The notes under the pieces are model-generated. The model worked only from the letters and a program-made list of their open reading frames with translations, did not search any database and was not told the DNA's origin. The position numbers and the translations under genes were made by a program. From assembly GCA_001942415.1 (NCBI GenBank), contig MKJX01000166.1, positions 18,933 to 82,932 of the forward strand: a stretch of DNA of 64,000 bases. Reading direction: 5' to 3'. Shown here in pieces: positions 37,115-48,655 of the stretch. Source of the stretch: Pseudonocardia sp. CNS-139 (GTDB lineage: Bacteria; Actinomycetota; Actinomycetes; Mycobacteriales; Pseudonocardiaceae). Position 1 is the first letter of the stretch, and each line of letters starts with the position of its first letter.

Positions 37115-37591
37115 GTGCGGATCGGCATCACCGGACACGCCACCATCACGCCCGAGACCGTGCTGCTCGTCGCGGCCGAACTGCGCGACCTGCTGTCCGC
37201 CCGCGGCCGGCCGCTGACCGGCGTGAGCTGCCTCGCCCGCGGCGCCGACCAGGTGTTCGCCCGGGTCGTCCTGGAGCTGGGCGGGCGGCTCCACGTCGTC
37301 CTCCCCGCAGCCGACTACGCCGAGCGGAAGGTCAAGCCGGACAACCGCGCGGCGTTCGACGCCCTGCTCGCGCAGGCCGCCGACGTGCGGGTGCTCGCGT
37401 TCCCGACGTCGAACCGGGACGCCTACGCCGCCGCGAACGACATGCTGCTCGCTGGCGTCGACGAGCTCGTCGCCGTCTGGGACGGCGTCCCGGCGGGCCG
37501 CACGGGCGGCACCGCCGAGACCGTGGGGATCGCCCGCGCCCGCGGCATCCCCGTCACCGTCGTCTGGCCCGCAGGCGCCGCCCGCGGGTGA
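37115..37591 (+). CDS. SLOG/DprA-like Rossmann-fold protein
   Basis: Intact, 158 residues from GTG 37115. MRIGITGHATITPETVLLVA, GVSCLARGADQVFARVVLEL, PAADYAERKVKPDNRAAFDA, NDMLLAGVDELVAVWDGVPA then GRTGGTAETVGIARARG. The G-x-RGAD and GGTAE elements fit the SLOG superfamily, which binds nucleotides or nucleotide-sugar ligands. Widespread in actinobacteria with unknown role. Convergent with the epimerase operon. Confidence 0.65.
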   Translation: MRIGITGHATITPETVLLVAAELRDLLSARGRPLTGVSCLARGADQVFARVVLELGGRLHVVLPAADYAERKVKPDNRAAFDALLAQAADVRVLAFPTSNRDAYAAANDMLLAGVDELVAVWDGVPAGRTGGTAETVGIARARGIPVTVVWPAGAARG

Positions 37592-37598
37592 GACGGCG

Positions 37599-38624
37599 TC
37601 AGGCGGGGACGGTGCCCTGCTCGCGGTACCACGCGGCGATCGCGCGCATCGTCTCGTCCAGGTCGCGGAACGCGATCCCCAGCTCCCGCACCGCCCGCTC
37701 CGACGAGATGTGCCGCCCGGTGCCCTCCAGCAGGGCGTGCACGCCCTCGCGGGTGCCGGGCGGCGCCACGCCCCGCCGCCGCGCACGCCACTCCATCACC
37801 GCCGTGACCAGCAGCGCCACTCGCGGCGGCACCGGACGTGGCACGGGCACGCCGACGGCCCGGGCGACGGCGGCGGCCACCTCCCGCATCGGCCGCTTCA
37901 CGCCCGCCACGACGTAGCGCCCGTCGCCGCCGAGCGCGCGCAGGCACGCCTCGGCGACGTCCCGGGCGTCGACGACGTGCATGGCGGTGTCCGGGATGCC
38001 GGGCAGCGCACCGCTCGCGATGGCGAGGAAGAGCCGCCCGGCCGACGTCGGGCCGGCGTCGCCGGGGCCCCACATCCAGCCGGGCAGCACGGTCGCCACG
38101 CGCATCGACGGGACGTGCGTCCGGAAGTCGGCGACGACCTGCTCGGAGTCGATCTTGCTGCGGTAGTAGTGGTTGTCGGTCGCGGTGCGGTCCGACGGGG
38201 TCTCCTCGTCGGCCGGGCGCGCGGCGGTGCCGGGCCCGAGCACGCCGATCGAGCTGACGTGCACCGCGGCCGTCGCCCCGCCCTCGGCCGCGGCGTGCAG
38301 GAGGCTCCGCACCGCGTTGACGTTGGTGCGGTAGAGCAGCGCCGGGTCCGCACCGGGCTCGTAGTACTCCCGGAAGTAGGCGGCGGTGTGCACGAGCGCG
38401 TCGGCGCCGCGGAACACGCCGGCCGCGGTGAGCGCCGCGACGTCCGTGACGTCGCCGCCGGCGAGGTGCAGCCCCGGCGCGCGGGGCAGCAGCGCCGCGG
38501 CGCGGGCCGGGTCGCGCACGACCGCGACGACCTCACCGCCCCGGTCGAGCAGCGCGCGCACCACGTTGCTGCCGAGCATCCCCGTCGCGCCGGTCACGAC
38601 CGTCCGGGCGGGCACCGGCGTCAT
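37599..38624 (-). CDS. NAD-dependent epimerase/dehydratase family protein (copy 1)
   Basis: Intact, 341 residues, extended SDR. VVTGATGMLGSNVVRALLDR, DALVHTAAYFREYYEPGADP, VHVSSIGVLGPG, NHYYRSKIDSEQVV (YxxxK), VLPGWMWGPGDAGPTSAGRL, YVVAGVKRPMREVAAAVARA. Resembles NAD-dependent dihydroflavonol reductase-type proteins. Last gene of a tightly overlapped operon. A close paralogue is at 54622-55658, also next to an MMPL gene. Confidence 0.87.
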   Translation of the reverse strand: MTPVPARTVVTGATGMLGSNVVRALLDRGGEVVAVVRDPARAAALLPRAPGLHLAGGDVTDVAALTAAGVFRGADALVHTAAYFREYYEPGADPALLYRTNVNAVRSLLHAAAEGGATAAVHVSSIGVLGPGTAARPADEETPSDRTATDNHYYRSKIDSEQVVADFRTHVPSMRVATVLPGWMWGPGDAGPTSAGRLFLAIASGALPGIPDTAMHVVDARDVAEACLRALGGDGRYVVAGVKRPMREVAAAVARAVGVPVPRPVPPRVALLVTAVMEWRARRRGVAPPGTREGVHALLEGTGRHISSERAVRELGIAFRDLDETMRAIAAWYREQGTVPA

Positions 38625-39748
38625 CCGTTCCTCCTGTCCTGCTGCCGGCTCAGCCAGTCGGCGACGGCGTCGTAGACCATGGACGCGTTGACGTCGATCA
38701 ACATGATGTGGCCGGCGCCGGGGACCGTCGTCTCGCTGACGTCCGGGCTGGCGACGAAGAGCCCGGCGTACGGCTCGACGCCCTGGCGCAGCGTGTCCGC
38801 CGCGCCGTAGACCAGCAGCACCGGCACGTCGACGCGGTCGAGGTGGGTGAGGTCCTCCATGATCGCGATCGGCTCGGAGAGCATCACCCCGCACGGGCTG
38901 CGGACGTGGTGCGCGCTCATCGCCTCGCGCACCCGCGGGTCCACCTCGTCGCTGACGCTCGCCTGGTAGAAGTCGGCGAGGGTCGGGTCGAAGTAGGTGT
39001 AGCCGTCCGCCTCGGGGCCGGGCGGCGCCGACGCGAGCAGCCCGCGCTGGCAGGCGTCGAACATGGGGAAGAACCGGCGGGCGGTCTCGTCGGTGATGCC
39101 GATCCCGGCCCACCCGGTCGCGACGATCCCGTCGATGCCGCCGAACGAGTACGCCACCAGCTCCGCGACGAGCGCGCCGCTGGAGTGCCCGCCCATGAAC
39201 ACGGTGCCGAACGCGGTCGGCGCCCGCCCCTCCACGTGGTAGGCGCCGGCCCGCAGCTGCTCGACCACCTGGTGCGCGACGTCGGCGTTGCCGCCGGTGC
39301 AGGTGCCGAACCCGTCGGGCACCGGGTTCTCGCCGTAGCCGAGCCGGTCGATCGTGACGGAGACGTGCCCCCGCGCGGCCAGCGCCTGCACGAAGTTGTG
39401 GCCCTCGACCGGCAGCCGCCAGATCCACTGCGCCGTGTTGGTGCCGTGCACGTAGAGCGTCACGGCCGGCGGGGCGGGGCCGTCCAGCAGCGCGGCCGGG
39501 CCGGTCAGGTACCCGCGCACGGTGTAGGGCCGCCCGTCGACGGCGCACTGGTTGAGCGAGCGGTTGACGTTGCGCACCTCGAACGACACCGGCACGTCGA
39601 CGACGTCCGCCTGCACGTACCGGACGGGCAGCGCGGCGGGCGCCGCGACCGGCGCGGGAGCCGGCGGGGCCCCGGCGGCGGGCACCCCGAGCACACCCGT
39701 CAGCGCGGCGACGAGGACGGCGAGCGCGACGGTCCTGCGGGTCTTCAT
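38621..39748 (-). CDS. Secreted alpha/beta hydrolase
   Basis: Intact, 375 residues. The signal peptide (MKTRRTVALAVLVAALTGVL...) ends at about residue 28. PVSFEVRNVNRSLNQCAVDG, VTLYVHGTNTAQWIWRL, nucleophile elbow FMGGHSSGALVAE, acid LLVYGAADTLRQG and His VPGAGHIMLID are all present, so it should be active outside the membrane. Tandem paralogue of the following protein. Overlaps neighbours by 4 bases on both sides. Confidence 0.87.
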   Translation of the reverse strand: MKTRRTVALAVLVAALTGVLGVPAAGAPPAPAPVAAPAALPVRYVQADVVDVPVSFEVRNVNRSLNQCAVDGRPYTVRGYLTGPAALLDGPAPPAVTLYVHGTNTAQWIWRLPVEGHNFVQALAARGHVSVTIDRLGYGENPVPDGFGTCTGGNADVAHQVVEQLRAGAYHVEGRAPTAFGTVFMGGHSSGALVAELVAYSFGGIDGIVATGWAGIGITDETARRFFPMFDACQRGLLASAPPGPEADGYTYFDPTLADFYQASVSDEVDPRVREAMSAHHVRSPCGVMLSEPIAIMEDLTHLDRVDVPVLLVYGAADTLRQGVEPYAGLFVASPDVSETTVPGAGHIMLIDVNASMVYDAVADWLSRQQDRRNG

Positions 39749-40913
39749 CTCGGGCCCCCTCGGTGCGCCGCCAGCCACGCGGCCAGCGCGTCGTGCAGGA
39801 CCGGCGCCGCACGCTCCAGCCCCATGTAGTGCCCGGCCCCCGGCACGGTGACGAGCTCGGTGCTGCGGGCGCCGGTGAACAGGGCCAGGTGCGCGGCACC
39901 GCCCTGGAAGAGCCGGTCCTCCGCGCCGTACACGCCGAGCACGGGGACGGCGACCGTGCCGAGCGACCGCAGGTCGGTGGTGATCGCCTCCAGCTGCGAG
40001 GCGACCTCCTTGCACGGGTGCGCGCTCTGCTGCGGCAACGCGGCGGCGAGCACGGCCGGGTCGGTGTCGTGGAAGTTGGTCTGCCGGTACTCGTTCGGGC
40101 CGACGTCGAAGTTCGAGTACCCGCCGGCCGACGTGGGCTGCTGGTCGGGGCCGACCTGCTGCATGCAGGTGGACAGGTTGCCGAACACGCGGGTCATGAA
40201 GCGGTCGGTGCGGCCCATGTCGGCGAACCCCATGACGACGAGCCCGTCGGCGTGCCCGAAGAGGGTCGCGAGCTGCGCGATCTGCGCGCCGGTGCCCAGC
40301 CCGGCCAGCGTCACCCCGGCGAACGCGGGCGCCGGCCGCCCCTCGACGGCGTAGGTCCCGGCCCTCAGCTGCTGCACGATCTGGTCGGCGACGTCGGCCT
40401 GCGCGCCCACGCACGTGTGGAACCCGTTGACGTGGTCGCTGGCCCCGTAGCCGAGCCGGTCGACGGTGACCGACGCTGCCCGCGCCGGGCCATCTCCTCG
40501 GTGTGGTGGTAGCCGGGCACGTCGAGCCGCCAGTACCACTCGCCCGTCGAGAAGTCGTGCAGGTAGAGGGTGACGTCCGTGCCGGGCGTCGCCAGCAGCG
40601 CGGCCGGCGCGGTGAGGTGCCCGGCCACCTCGAACGTCCCGTCGGGTGTGGTGCACGGGGCCTGCGAGCGGTTGACGTTGCGCACCTGGAACGTCACGGG
40701 CAGGTCGACGACGCCCGCGGCGTCCATCCGGTCGTCGGTGGCCGCGGCGGCCCGTGTCGGGTCGGTCCGCGTGGTCCCCCCGGCCGGCGCCGCCCCGGAG
40801 GCCGGGAGGAGCAGGCCGAGCAGCAGCGGCACCGCGGCGGCGACCGCCACCGCGGCCAGCCCGATCCCGATGGTGCGGCGCGCGGCGCGCAGCCGGCCGA
40901 GCGGCCCGGTCAT
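39745..40913 (-). CDS. Exported alpha/beta hydrolase-fold protein lacking the nucleophile Ser
   Basis: About 390 residues with an N-terminal membrane anchor (TIGIGLAAVAVAAAVPLLLG). Same layout as the preceding paralogue: PVTFQVRNVNRSQAPCTTPD, VTLYLHDFSTGEWYWRL, ASVTVDRLGYGASDHVNGFH. The elbow is TLAGLGTGAQIAQL, with Gly where the Ser should be. Acid (LGVYGAEDRLFQG) and His (VPGAGHYMGLE) remain. Frame break at about 40475 (gggg read as ggg). Likely a binding protein or pseudoenzyme. Confidence 0.78.
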
Positions 40914-43168
40914 CGCCGCACCTCGCGCTCACCGCTCGGGACGAGGGGCCGGCCCGCGTCGGGCGGCGGTGGCGAGGGCCCGTCCTCGATCGACTCGCCG
41001 AGGCCGAGGCGCCGCTGCCACCGGCGCAGCGGCGCGGGCGCCACCAGACCCGCGGGCCCAGCATCCCGAGCACGGCCGGCACGAGCAGGCAGCGCACGAT
41101 CGTCGCGTCGACCAGCACGGCGAGCGCGCCGCCCCAGCCGAGCATCATCGAGTTCGTGATGCGCGACGTCCCGACGGCCACGAGCACCACGGAGAGGATC
41201 AGCGCGGCAGCGGTGATGATCCCGCCGGTGCGCTGCAGCCCGGCCGCGACGGCGCCGCGGTGGTCGCCGGTGCGTTCGTACTCCTCGCGGATGCGGGCCA
41301 GCAGGAACACCCCGTAGTCCATCGACAGCCCGAACGCCACGCAGAACATGAGCACCGGCAGGAACGTGTCGATGTAGCCGGTGGGCTCGAACCCGAGCAG
41401 CCCGCTGAGGTTGCCGTCCTGGAACACCCACACCACCACGCCGTACATCGCGACGAGGCTCAGCGCGTTCGACGCGATCGCGACGACGGACACGAGCAGC
41501 CCGCCGGTCAGCAGGAACAGCACCGCGAACGTCACCACCACGATCGCCACGACGGCCACCGGCAGCAGCTCGGCGATGGCGTCCTGGCTGTCGACCAGCG
41601 TCGCGACCGGCCCGGACACCGACGCCGTGAACGGCGCGTCGGTCGCGTGCACCGCCCGGACGATCGCGATGCTCTCCGGCGAGATGTCCTCGACGGTGTC
41701 GTCGGGCACCACCGCGACGTAGCCGGTGTCGCCGTCGCGCATGACCGAGTTGATGATCGTCGCCTGCTGGGTGCGCTCGCCGTCGACGTAGAGCCCGACG
41801 GGCGTGCGCACCTCGGCGACATCCGGGATCGCGGACAGGGCGGCGGCGTAGCGGTCCAGGTCGGCGTCCGCCGCCCGTTCGACGGCGACGTTCACCGTGC
41901 CCGTGACGGCGGCGTCGAACTCGGCGTCGAGCACCTCGGAGACGGTGCGGGCCTCGGCGCTGCCGGGAGCTGGCGGTGGTCGGCCGTGCCGAACTCGGCG
42001 GACAGGAACGGCAGCCCCAGCGCGAGCAGCACCAGCACCGACCCCGCCGTGAACAGCGGCGCCCGGCGCATCACGAGCAGCGCGGTGCGGCTCCACCAGC
42101 CGCCGTTCGCGCCGGGGCCGACCGGGACGGCGGCCTCGCCGCGCAGCAGCCGGCGGACGTCGAGCGCGTCGATCCGGCGGCCGAGCAGCACCAGGCAGGC
42201 CGGGAGCACGACGATCGCGGAGACGGCGGCCAGCACCACCACCGGGATCCCCGCGTAGGCGAACGACCGCAGGAAGTACTGCGGGAAGATCGCCAGGCTG
42301 CTCAGCGACGCGCCGATGATCAACGCCGAGTAGAGCACCGTGCGCCCGGCCGTGCGCAGCGTGCGGGTCACGGCCTCCGCGGTCGGGTGGCCCCTGGCCA
42401 GCTCGTCGCGATAGCGCCGGACGAGCAGCAGCGCGTAGTCGATCGCCAGGCCCAGGCCGAGCGCGGTGGTCAGGTTCTGCGCGAACACCGACACGTCGGT
42501 GAACCCGGCGATCACGGCGAGCGCCGCGTTCGTCCCGATGATCGAGACGATGCCGACGAGCAGCGGCAGCAGCGCCGCGACGGCGCTGCCGAACACCACC
42601 ACGAGCAGCACGAAGACGATCGGCATCGCGATCATCTCGCGCGGACGAGGTCCTCGCCGATCGTGCGCTCCATCTCGGCCTGCACGGCGAGCTCGCCGCC
42701 GACCCGCAGCAGCAGGTCGCCCTGCTGGCCCCGGTAGTCCGGCGCGATCCGGTCGAACGCCGCGCGCGCGTCCGCCGGGTCGCCGTCGATCTGCACGAGG
42801 ACCAGCGCGTGCCGGCCGTCCGGCGAGCGCAGGTCGGCCACCGCGCTCGTCCAGTACGAGTTGACGCTGGTCACCGACTCCTCGGCGGCCAGCCGCTGCA
42901 CCACCGCGACGCCCTGCCGCGCGATGCCCCGGTCGTTGATCTCCCCCTCGGTCTCGACCAGCACGACGAAGTTGGCCTGCGTGGCCGGGAAGTGGTCCTC
43001 CAGGATCTGTTCGGCCCGCGCCGCCTCGGACATCGGGTCGGCCAGGCCCTCGCCGCGCATCCGGTCGGCGAGCCCCCCGCCGATGAGCACTCCGTCCACG
43101 ACGAACAGCAGCGTGATGAACAGGACGAGCCACGGCCGGCTCGTCAACATGCGGGCGATGGTTCGCAT
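40910..43168 (-). CDS. MMPL-family RND transporter (1)
   Basis: About 750 residues, two MMPL halves. N-terminal MRTIARMLTSRPWLVLFITL; first membrane block VFAQNLTTALGLGLAIDYAL with RTAGRTVLYSALIIGASL; second block LPVLMFCVAFGLSMDYGVFL and ITNSMMLGWGGALAVLVDAT. Exports lipids or hydrophobic products by proton force (family knowledge). Frame breaks at about 42640, 41970 and 41055, each one missing G. Stop overlaps the hydrolase start by 4 bases. Confidence 0.85.
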
Positions 43169-43225
43169 CTCGGTCCCTCCCCCTCGGAAACCGCCGCGTG
43201 CGGAACCGAGGGTTGCACCGGGACG

Positions 43226-44667
43226 TCAAAGCGACATCGAGGTGCCGACGACCGGATCAACCGGCCCCCGTTCCCGTCCCTTCTCGCGCTGAATGTCCGG
43301 GTTGCGCGGCACGAACAGGTCGGCGACGAACGCGACGGCCACCGCCACCACGCCCGCCCACAGCGCGACCCGCAGCCCCGCGGTGAACTGCGCGGGGTCG
43401 CCGTAGCCGCCGGTGCCCGCGAACACCGACGCCAGCACCGCGATGCCGAGCACCACCCCCACCTGGCGCAGCGCGTTGTTGACGCCGGACGCGATGCCGT
43501 GCTGCGCGGGCGTCACGAAGTCGAGCGCCTGCCGGGGGCTGAGCGCGAAGAACAGGCCCATCCCGGAGCCGGCCAGCAGCATGGGCGGCACGAGCGCGAG
43601 GTAGGGCACGTCCGGGGCGACGACCAGCGCGAACCAGGCCAGCCCGACGACCTGCAGGGCGGTCGTGACGGCCATGGCGATGCGCATCCCGGCCCGGTCG
43701 GCGAGCAGCGCGGCCAGCGGCGCGACGGCGGCGGGCGCGAGCGTCCACGGGAGGGTGCGCAGCCCGGCGTCGAGCGGCGGGTAGCCGAGCACGTCCTGCA
43801 TGAACTGGGTGAGCAGGAAGACCGCGCCGAACATCCCGCCCTGCGCGAAGAGCGCGATCACCCCGGCCAGCGCGAAGCCGCGGTGCGTGAACAGGTGCGG
43901 CGGCACCAGCGGCGCGGACGCGCGGTACTGCCACAGCACGAACGCCAGCAGCAGCGCCGCGCCGCCGGCCAGCGCGGCGAGCACCTCCACCGCGCCCCAG
44001 CCCAGCACTCCCGTGCGCACCAGCCCGTACGCGACGCCCAGCAGCCCGGCCGTGACGAGCACGGTGCCGGCGACGTCGAGCCGGGCGGTGGTCCGCGGCC
44101 CGGCGCCGAGCACCAGCGCCGCGGCGGGCAGCAGCGCGAGCCCGACCGGCACGTTCAGCCAGAAGATCAGCTCCCAGCTGCCCAGCTGCAGCACCGAGCC
44201 GCCGACGAGCGGGCCGAGCGCGATGCCCAGTCCGGCCATCGCGGAGAGCCCGGCGATCGCCATGCCGCGGCGGGCCTCCGACACCGCGCCCACCAGCAGC
44301 GTGAGCGACAGCGGCAGCAGCACGGCCGCGCCGAGCCCCTGCAGCGCGCGGGCCGCCACGAGCATCCCGGTCGAGGTCGCCAGCGCCGCGCCCGCCGACG
44401 CGGCCGTGAACAGCGCGATCCCGGCGATGAACGTGCGCTTGCGGCCGAACCGGTCCCCCAGCGCCGCCGCGGCTCCCGCAGGAACACCGCGAACGCCAGC
44501 GTGTAGGCGTTGACGGTCCATTCGAGGCCCTCCAGCGTGGCCCCGAGGTCGGCCCGGATCATCGGGAGCGCCGTCGTCACGACGAGGTTGTCCAGCGCCG
44601 CCATGAAGGCGGCCACCCCCGTGACGACGAACGTGGCCCGCGGGCGTCCCGGCACCGGCACGCTCAC
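43226..44667 (-). CDS. MFS transporter, DHA2 (EmrB/QacA) family
   Basis: About 480 residues. FMAALDNLVVTTALPMIRAD, LEWTVNAYTLAFAVF, GDRFGRKRTFIAGIALFT (motif A), LVAARALQGLGAAVLLPLSL, FWLNVPVGLALLPAAALVLG, and late GSGMGLFFALSPRQALDFVT. Fourteen-helix drug/metabolite exporter pattern. The GTG start overlaps the MMPL-2 stop; one frame break at about 44478. 57 bases separate it from MMPL-1. Confidence 0.85.
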
Positions 44668-46942
44668 CGGGCCGGCACGGCGTCCTCGGGGCGCCGGGGC
44701 GGCGGCCCCGCGGACTCCCGGATCCCGAACCGGGCGTGCAGCCGCCGCAGCGGCGCGGGCGCCCACCAGTTGGCGCGCCCGGCCAGCCGCATGAACGCGG
44801 GCACGAGCACCGCGCGGATCAGCGTGGCGTCGACCGCGATCGCGACGGCCGTGCCGATGCCGATCATCTTCAGGTACATGATCTGGCCGGCCGCGTACAC
44901 GCCGAAGGAGACGGCGAGCGTGAGCGCGGCGGCCGTGATGAGCGGGGCGCTGCGCTGCATCCCGAGCAGCACCGACCGGTTGTTGTCGCCGGTGCGGTCG
45001 TACTCCTCCTTGATCCGCGACAGCATGAAGACCTCGTAGTCCATCGAGAGGCCGTAGGCGACGCAGAACATGAGGATCGGGAACGCCGGGTCGAGCGTGC
45101 CGATCGGGGTGAAGCCGAGCAGGTCGGCGAGGAACCCGTTCTGGAAGACGGTCACCAGCACGCCGAACATCACGCCGATGCTGAGCAGGTTGAGCACCGT
45201 GGCCTTCACCGGTACGAGCAGGCTCCCCGACATCAGGAACAGGATCACGAACGTGACCAGCAGGATCAGCGCCGCCACCAGCGGCACCCGGTCCATCAGC
45301 ACGGACCGGAAGTCGCTCAGCTCGGCCGGGTAGCCGCCGACCACCACCGGCCCGACCGGGCTCGGGACGGCCCGCACGTCGGCGACCAGCCGGTCGCTGT
45401 CGGTGCCCGCCAGCACCTCGCGGGTCGGGATCGCCTCCAGCCGGGTGCCGGACGCGCCGGCCAGCCGTTCGGCCGCGGCCCCGGGCTCGCGCACGAGCCG
45501 GCCGTCGGCGAACGTGCCGGCCGTCGAGTTGACCGCCACGATGCCCTCGACCTGCGACAGCGCGGCCGCGTAGCCCGCGACGGCGGCCGGGGCGACCCCG
45601 GCCGCGTCCGGCGCGACCACGTGGATCGCGTCGTTGGCCTCGACGGCGAAGTCGGCGCGCAGCACGTCGTAGGTCTGGCGCACGGACGACGTGTCGGGCA
45701 GCACCCGGTCGTCCGGGAGCCCGATGCGCAGGCCGAGCGCGGGCGCGGCCAGCGCGAGCACGACGGCCAGCGCGATGCCGCCGAACAGCACCGGGCGGCG
45801 CATCACGCCGGTGCCGAACCGGTACCACGCCCCCTGCTCGACGGGCCTGGGCTCGACGGGCGCGGGCGGGCGCGACGCGACGCCCCGGCGCACCGCGCGC
45901 TGCCCGACGAGCGCGAGCGCGGCCGGCAGGACGACGAGCGCCCCGACGACCGCCGTGACCACCACGATGATCCCGGCGTAGCCGAACGACTGGAGGAACG
46001 GGAACGGCAGCGCGAGCAGCACCGCGAGCGACGCCGCGACCGTCAGCGCGCTGAACACGACGGTGCGCCCGGCGGTCTCCAGGGTCTCCACGAGCGCGTC
46101 GCGCACGGTGCTCCCCCGGCCCAGGGCTTCGCGGAAGCGGGAGATCACGAAGAGGCTGTAGTCGACCCCGAGCCCGACGCCCATCACGAGGGTGACGTTC
46201 GCGGCGAAGCTCGACACCTCGGTGACCATCGCGAGCAGCCGCAGCGCGGCCAGCGTCGCGAGCACGGCGAAGAGCCCGACGGCGAGCGTCAGCAGCGCCG
46301 AGCTGACCCGCCGGTAGACGAGCAGGAGCAGCACGAGCATGAGCGGCACGATGACCATCTCGGCGCGCACGAAGTCCTGGGTGGCCAGCCGGCTGATCTG
46401 GGTGGAGGCCGCCTCGCCGCCCGCCACGGCGACCGCGACCGCATCACCGTCGTCGATCGTGTAGGCCGGGATCAGCCCGGCGATCGCCGCCCGCGCGGAC
46501 GTCGCGTCGCCGAGCACGTGGGCCAGCACGAGCGCCGAGCCGCCGTCCTCGGCGCGCAGCGTCGGGTCGCCGTCGAGCGACCAGTACGACCACACGTCAC
46601 CGACCGCGGGCTCGGCCGCGAGCCGCGCGCTCACCTCCTGCGCCGCCGCGGCGACGGCCGGGTCGTCGCGTCCCCGCCCGCGGCCGTGACCAGCAGGATC
46701 AGGTTCGCGTTGCCGGTGCCGAACTCCGCGGCCAGCACCTCCTGGGCGCGCACCGACTCCGTGCCGGGCGCCTCCCACCGGTTGAGCACGAGCGCCGCCA
46801 TCGCCCCGGCGGCGAGCACGCCCAGCGCGAGCGTCGCGACGAGCGTTCCGGCGATCGTGGCCCGCCGCCGCCGGAACGCGAAGTCGCCGAGGCGGGCCAG
46901 CACCGGGAGCCGGGCCGGCTGTGGGTCGCTGCGGTCGGTCAC
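44664..46942 (-). CDS. MMPL-family RND transporter (2)
   Basis: About 759 residues from GTG 46942. LGDFAFRRRRATIAGTLVAT, DVWSYWSLDGDPTLRAEDGG, first block FAANVTLVMGVGLGVDYSLF and TAGRTVVFSALTVAASLAVL, second block FPILMFCVAYGLSMDYEVFM, QIMYLKMIGIGTAVAIAVDA. Frame break at about 46675 (gcggac read as gcgac). Probably starts the long operon ending at 37599. Confidence 0.86.
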
Positions 46943-46971
46943 CGCGTCCCCTCTCCCCTGCACCGACGGAA

Positions 46972-47021
46972 GGATAGTGTCGGTAGCCGCTATCGATAGC
47001 GCCTGTACCTTATCCCGGGCG
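46972..47021. promoter_or_regulatory. Operator-like region upstream of MMPL-2
   Basis: Contains TCGGTA-gcc-GCTATC (46980-46994) and the 12-bp palindrome GCTATCGATAGC (46989-47000). The first motif resembles the sites at 48830 and 53444 (CGGTA-N5-GCTATCC). Likely control site of the MMPL/MFS operon. Confidence 0.5.
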
Positions 47022-48655
47022 TCAAGGCCGGGCTGCGACCGGCGACGCCGCCGGCCGCAGCGGGACGAGCAGCTCCTCGACGTCGAGCGAGCGGCTCGCG
47101 GCGGCGACGTAGCCGTCCGGGCGCACGAGCACCGCCCGGCACCCCTCGAGCGGGCCGTGGGGCGCGTGCCCGTCCGGCACGACAACCGCGGCCTTCGCCT
47201 CCGCAGCCGTCCCGTCGCCTCCGTCCGTGAGCCGGTCGGCCGCCGCGGCCGGCACCAGCAGCCGGGCCTCGACCCGGTCGCCAGCGGCGCGGCCAGCGCC
47301 AGCGCCGCCCGGGCGGCGCCGAGGTCGTCGGCCCCGGCCCACAGCAGCAGCGTGTGCCCGGGCCCGGTGAGCAGGGAGCGCAGCGGCACCGGGGTGTCGC
47401 CGACCGGGGTCACCGCGACGTCGGGGAAGCCGGTGCCGAGCGCGCGGCGCCCGCCGAACGCGCCGATGTCCGGGCTCGTGGTGTAGTCGAGGTCGTCCTG
47501 CGCCATGGCCGGCATGACCTTGGTCTCCAGGAATCCGGTGCGCCCCATGCGGGCCAGCACCCGGTCGCGGATCCGCCGCCCGAACGCCGACCGGACGTTC
47601 CAGAGCCGCGTCTGCTGGTCCGACGAGCGCATCACCTGCGCCGCGATCGGCTTGCGCTCGGCCTCGTAGCCGGCCAGCACGCGGTCCGCGTCCCCGACGC
47701 CGCCGCTGACGAGCGCGAGCCGCCAGCCGAGGTTCGCGCCGTCCTGGATGCCGGTGTTCATGCCCTGCCCGCCGGCCGGGCTGTGGATGTGCGCGGCGTC
47801 CCCGGCGAGCAGCACGCGCCCGGCCCGGTAGCGCTCGGCGCGGCGCAGGTGCACCTGGAACCGGGTGCTCCAGACCAGGCTGCGCACCTCCAGCGGGTAC
47901 GGCGCGCGCTCGTCGGCGAGGGCCTGCAGCCGGCCGGTGGTCAGCGGGGCCTCCGGGTCGACGTCCTGCGCCCCGGGCATCCGGGTCGCGTCGGCGAACA
48001 CGCGCAGCCCGCCCTCCGGCAGCGGGACGACCACCAGCACGCCGTCGCGGTGCAGCGTGTAGTGCACCTCGTCGCGCGGGACGTCGCCGAGGATGTCGCC
48101 GTCGCCGAGGATGTAGCTGCGCGGGTAGGTCTTGCCGGTGAACGGGATGCCGGCCAGCTCGCGGACCTTGCTGTTGGCGCCGTCGCACCCGGCCACCCAG
48201 GCGGCCGTCACCAGCTCCTGCCCGGCCGGGCCGTCCAGCACGACGTCGACGGCCTCGCCCGTGTCCCGCAGGGCGATCAGCTCGGTGCCCCACTCGACCT
48301 CGACGCCCAGCTCCGCCAGCCGCGCCCGCTGGATGCGCTCCAGCGCGGGCTGCGGCTCGCAGACCGGCACCGGGCCGCCGTTGCCGAAACGGACGGTCGC
48401 GAGCAGCTTCCCGTCGGAGAAGTAGCGGGACGCGCCCATCGTCAGCCCGGCGCCGACGACCTCGTCCGCGATCCCGTGGCGGTGCAGCACGTCGAGCGCA
48501 CCGGGCCAGACCGTGAGGGCGCGGGCCTGGTGGGCCGGGCGGTCGGCGGCGCGGTCGACCACGCGGCACGCCACGCCGGCCCGGCGCAGCTCGGTGGCGA
48601 GGGCGAGGCCGGTGGGTCCGCCTCCGACGACGAGTACCGGGAGTGCGACGGCCAT
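47022..48655 (-). CDS. FAD-dependent aromatic monooxygenase (PheA/TetX type)
   Basis: About 545 residues. FAD site LVVGGGPTGLALATELRRAG, AGCDGANSKVRELAGIPFTG, second FAD motif AGRVLLAGDAAHIHSPAGGQ then GMNTGIQDGANLGWRLA, and a C-terminal thioredoxin-like part (VVVPDGHAPHGPLEGCRAVL). Family members hydroxylate phenols, polyketides or antibiotics such as rifampicin. One frame break at about 47280. Divergent from the MerR gene. Confidence 0.87.

Noticed and set aside
36933..37217. 94-codon Arg-rich open frame after the small Cys-containing genes
   Set aside because: Overlaps the SLOG-like gene by 100 bases, shows no motif, and its composition fits random GC-rich frames.
44736..47486. 900-codon open frame antisense to MMPL-2
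   Set aside because: Low-complexity His/Arg/Glu composition, mirrors the real transporter frame, and has no ribosome site or family motif.
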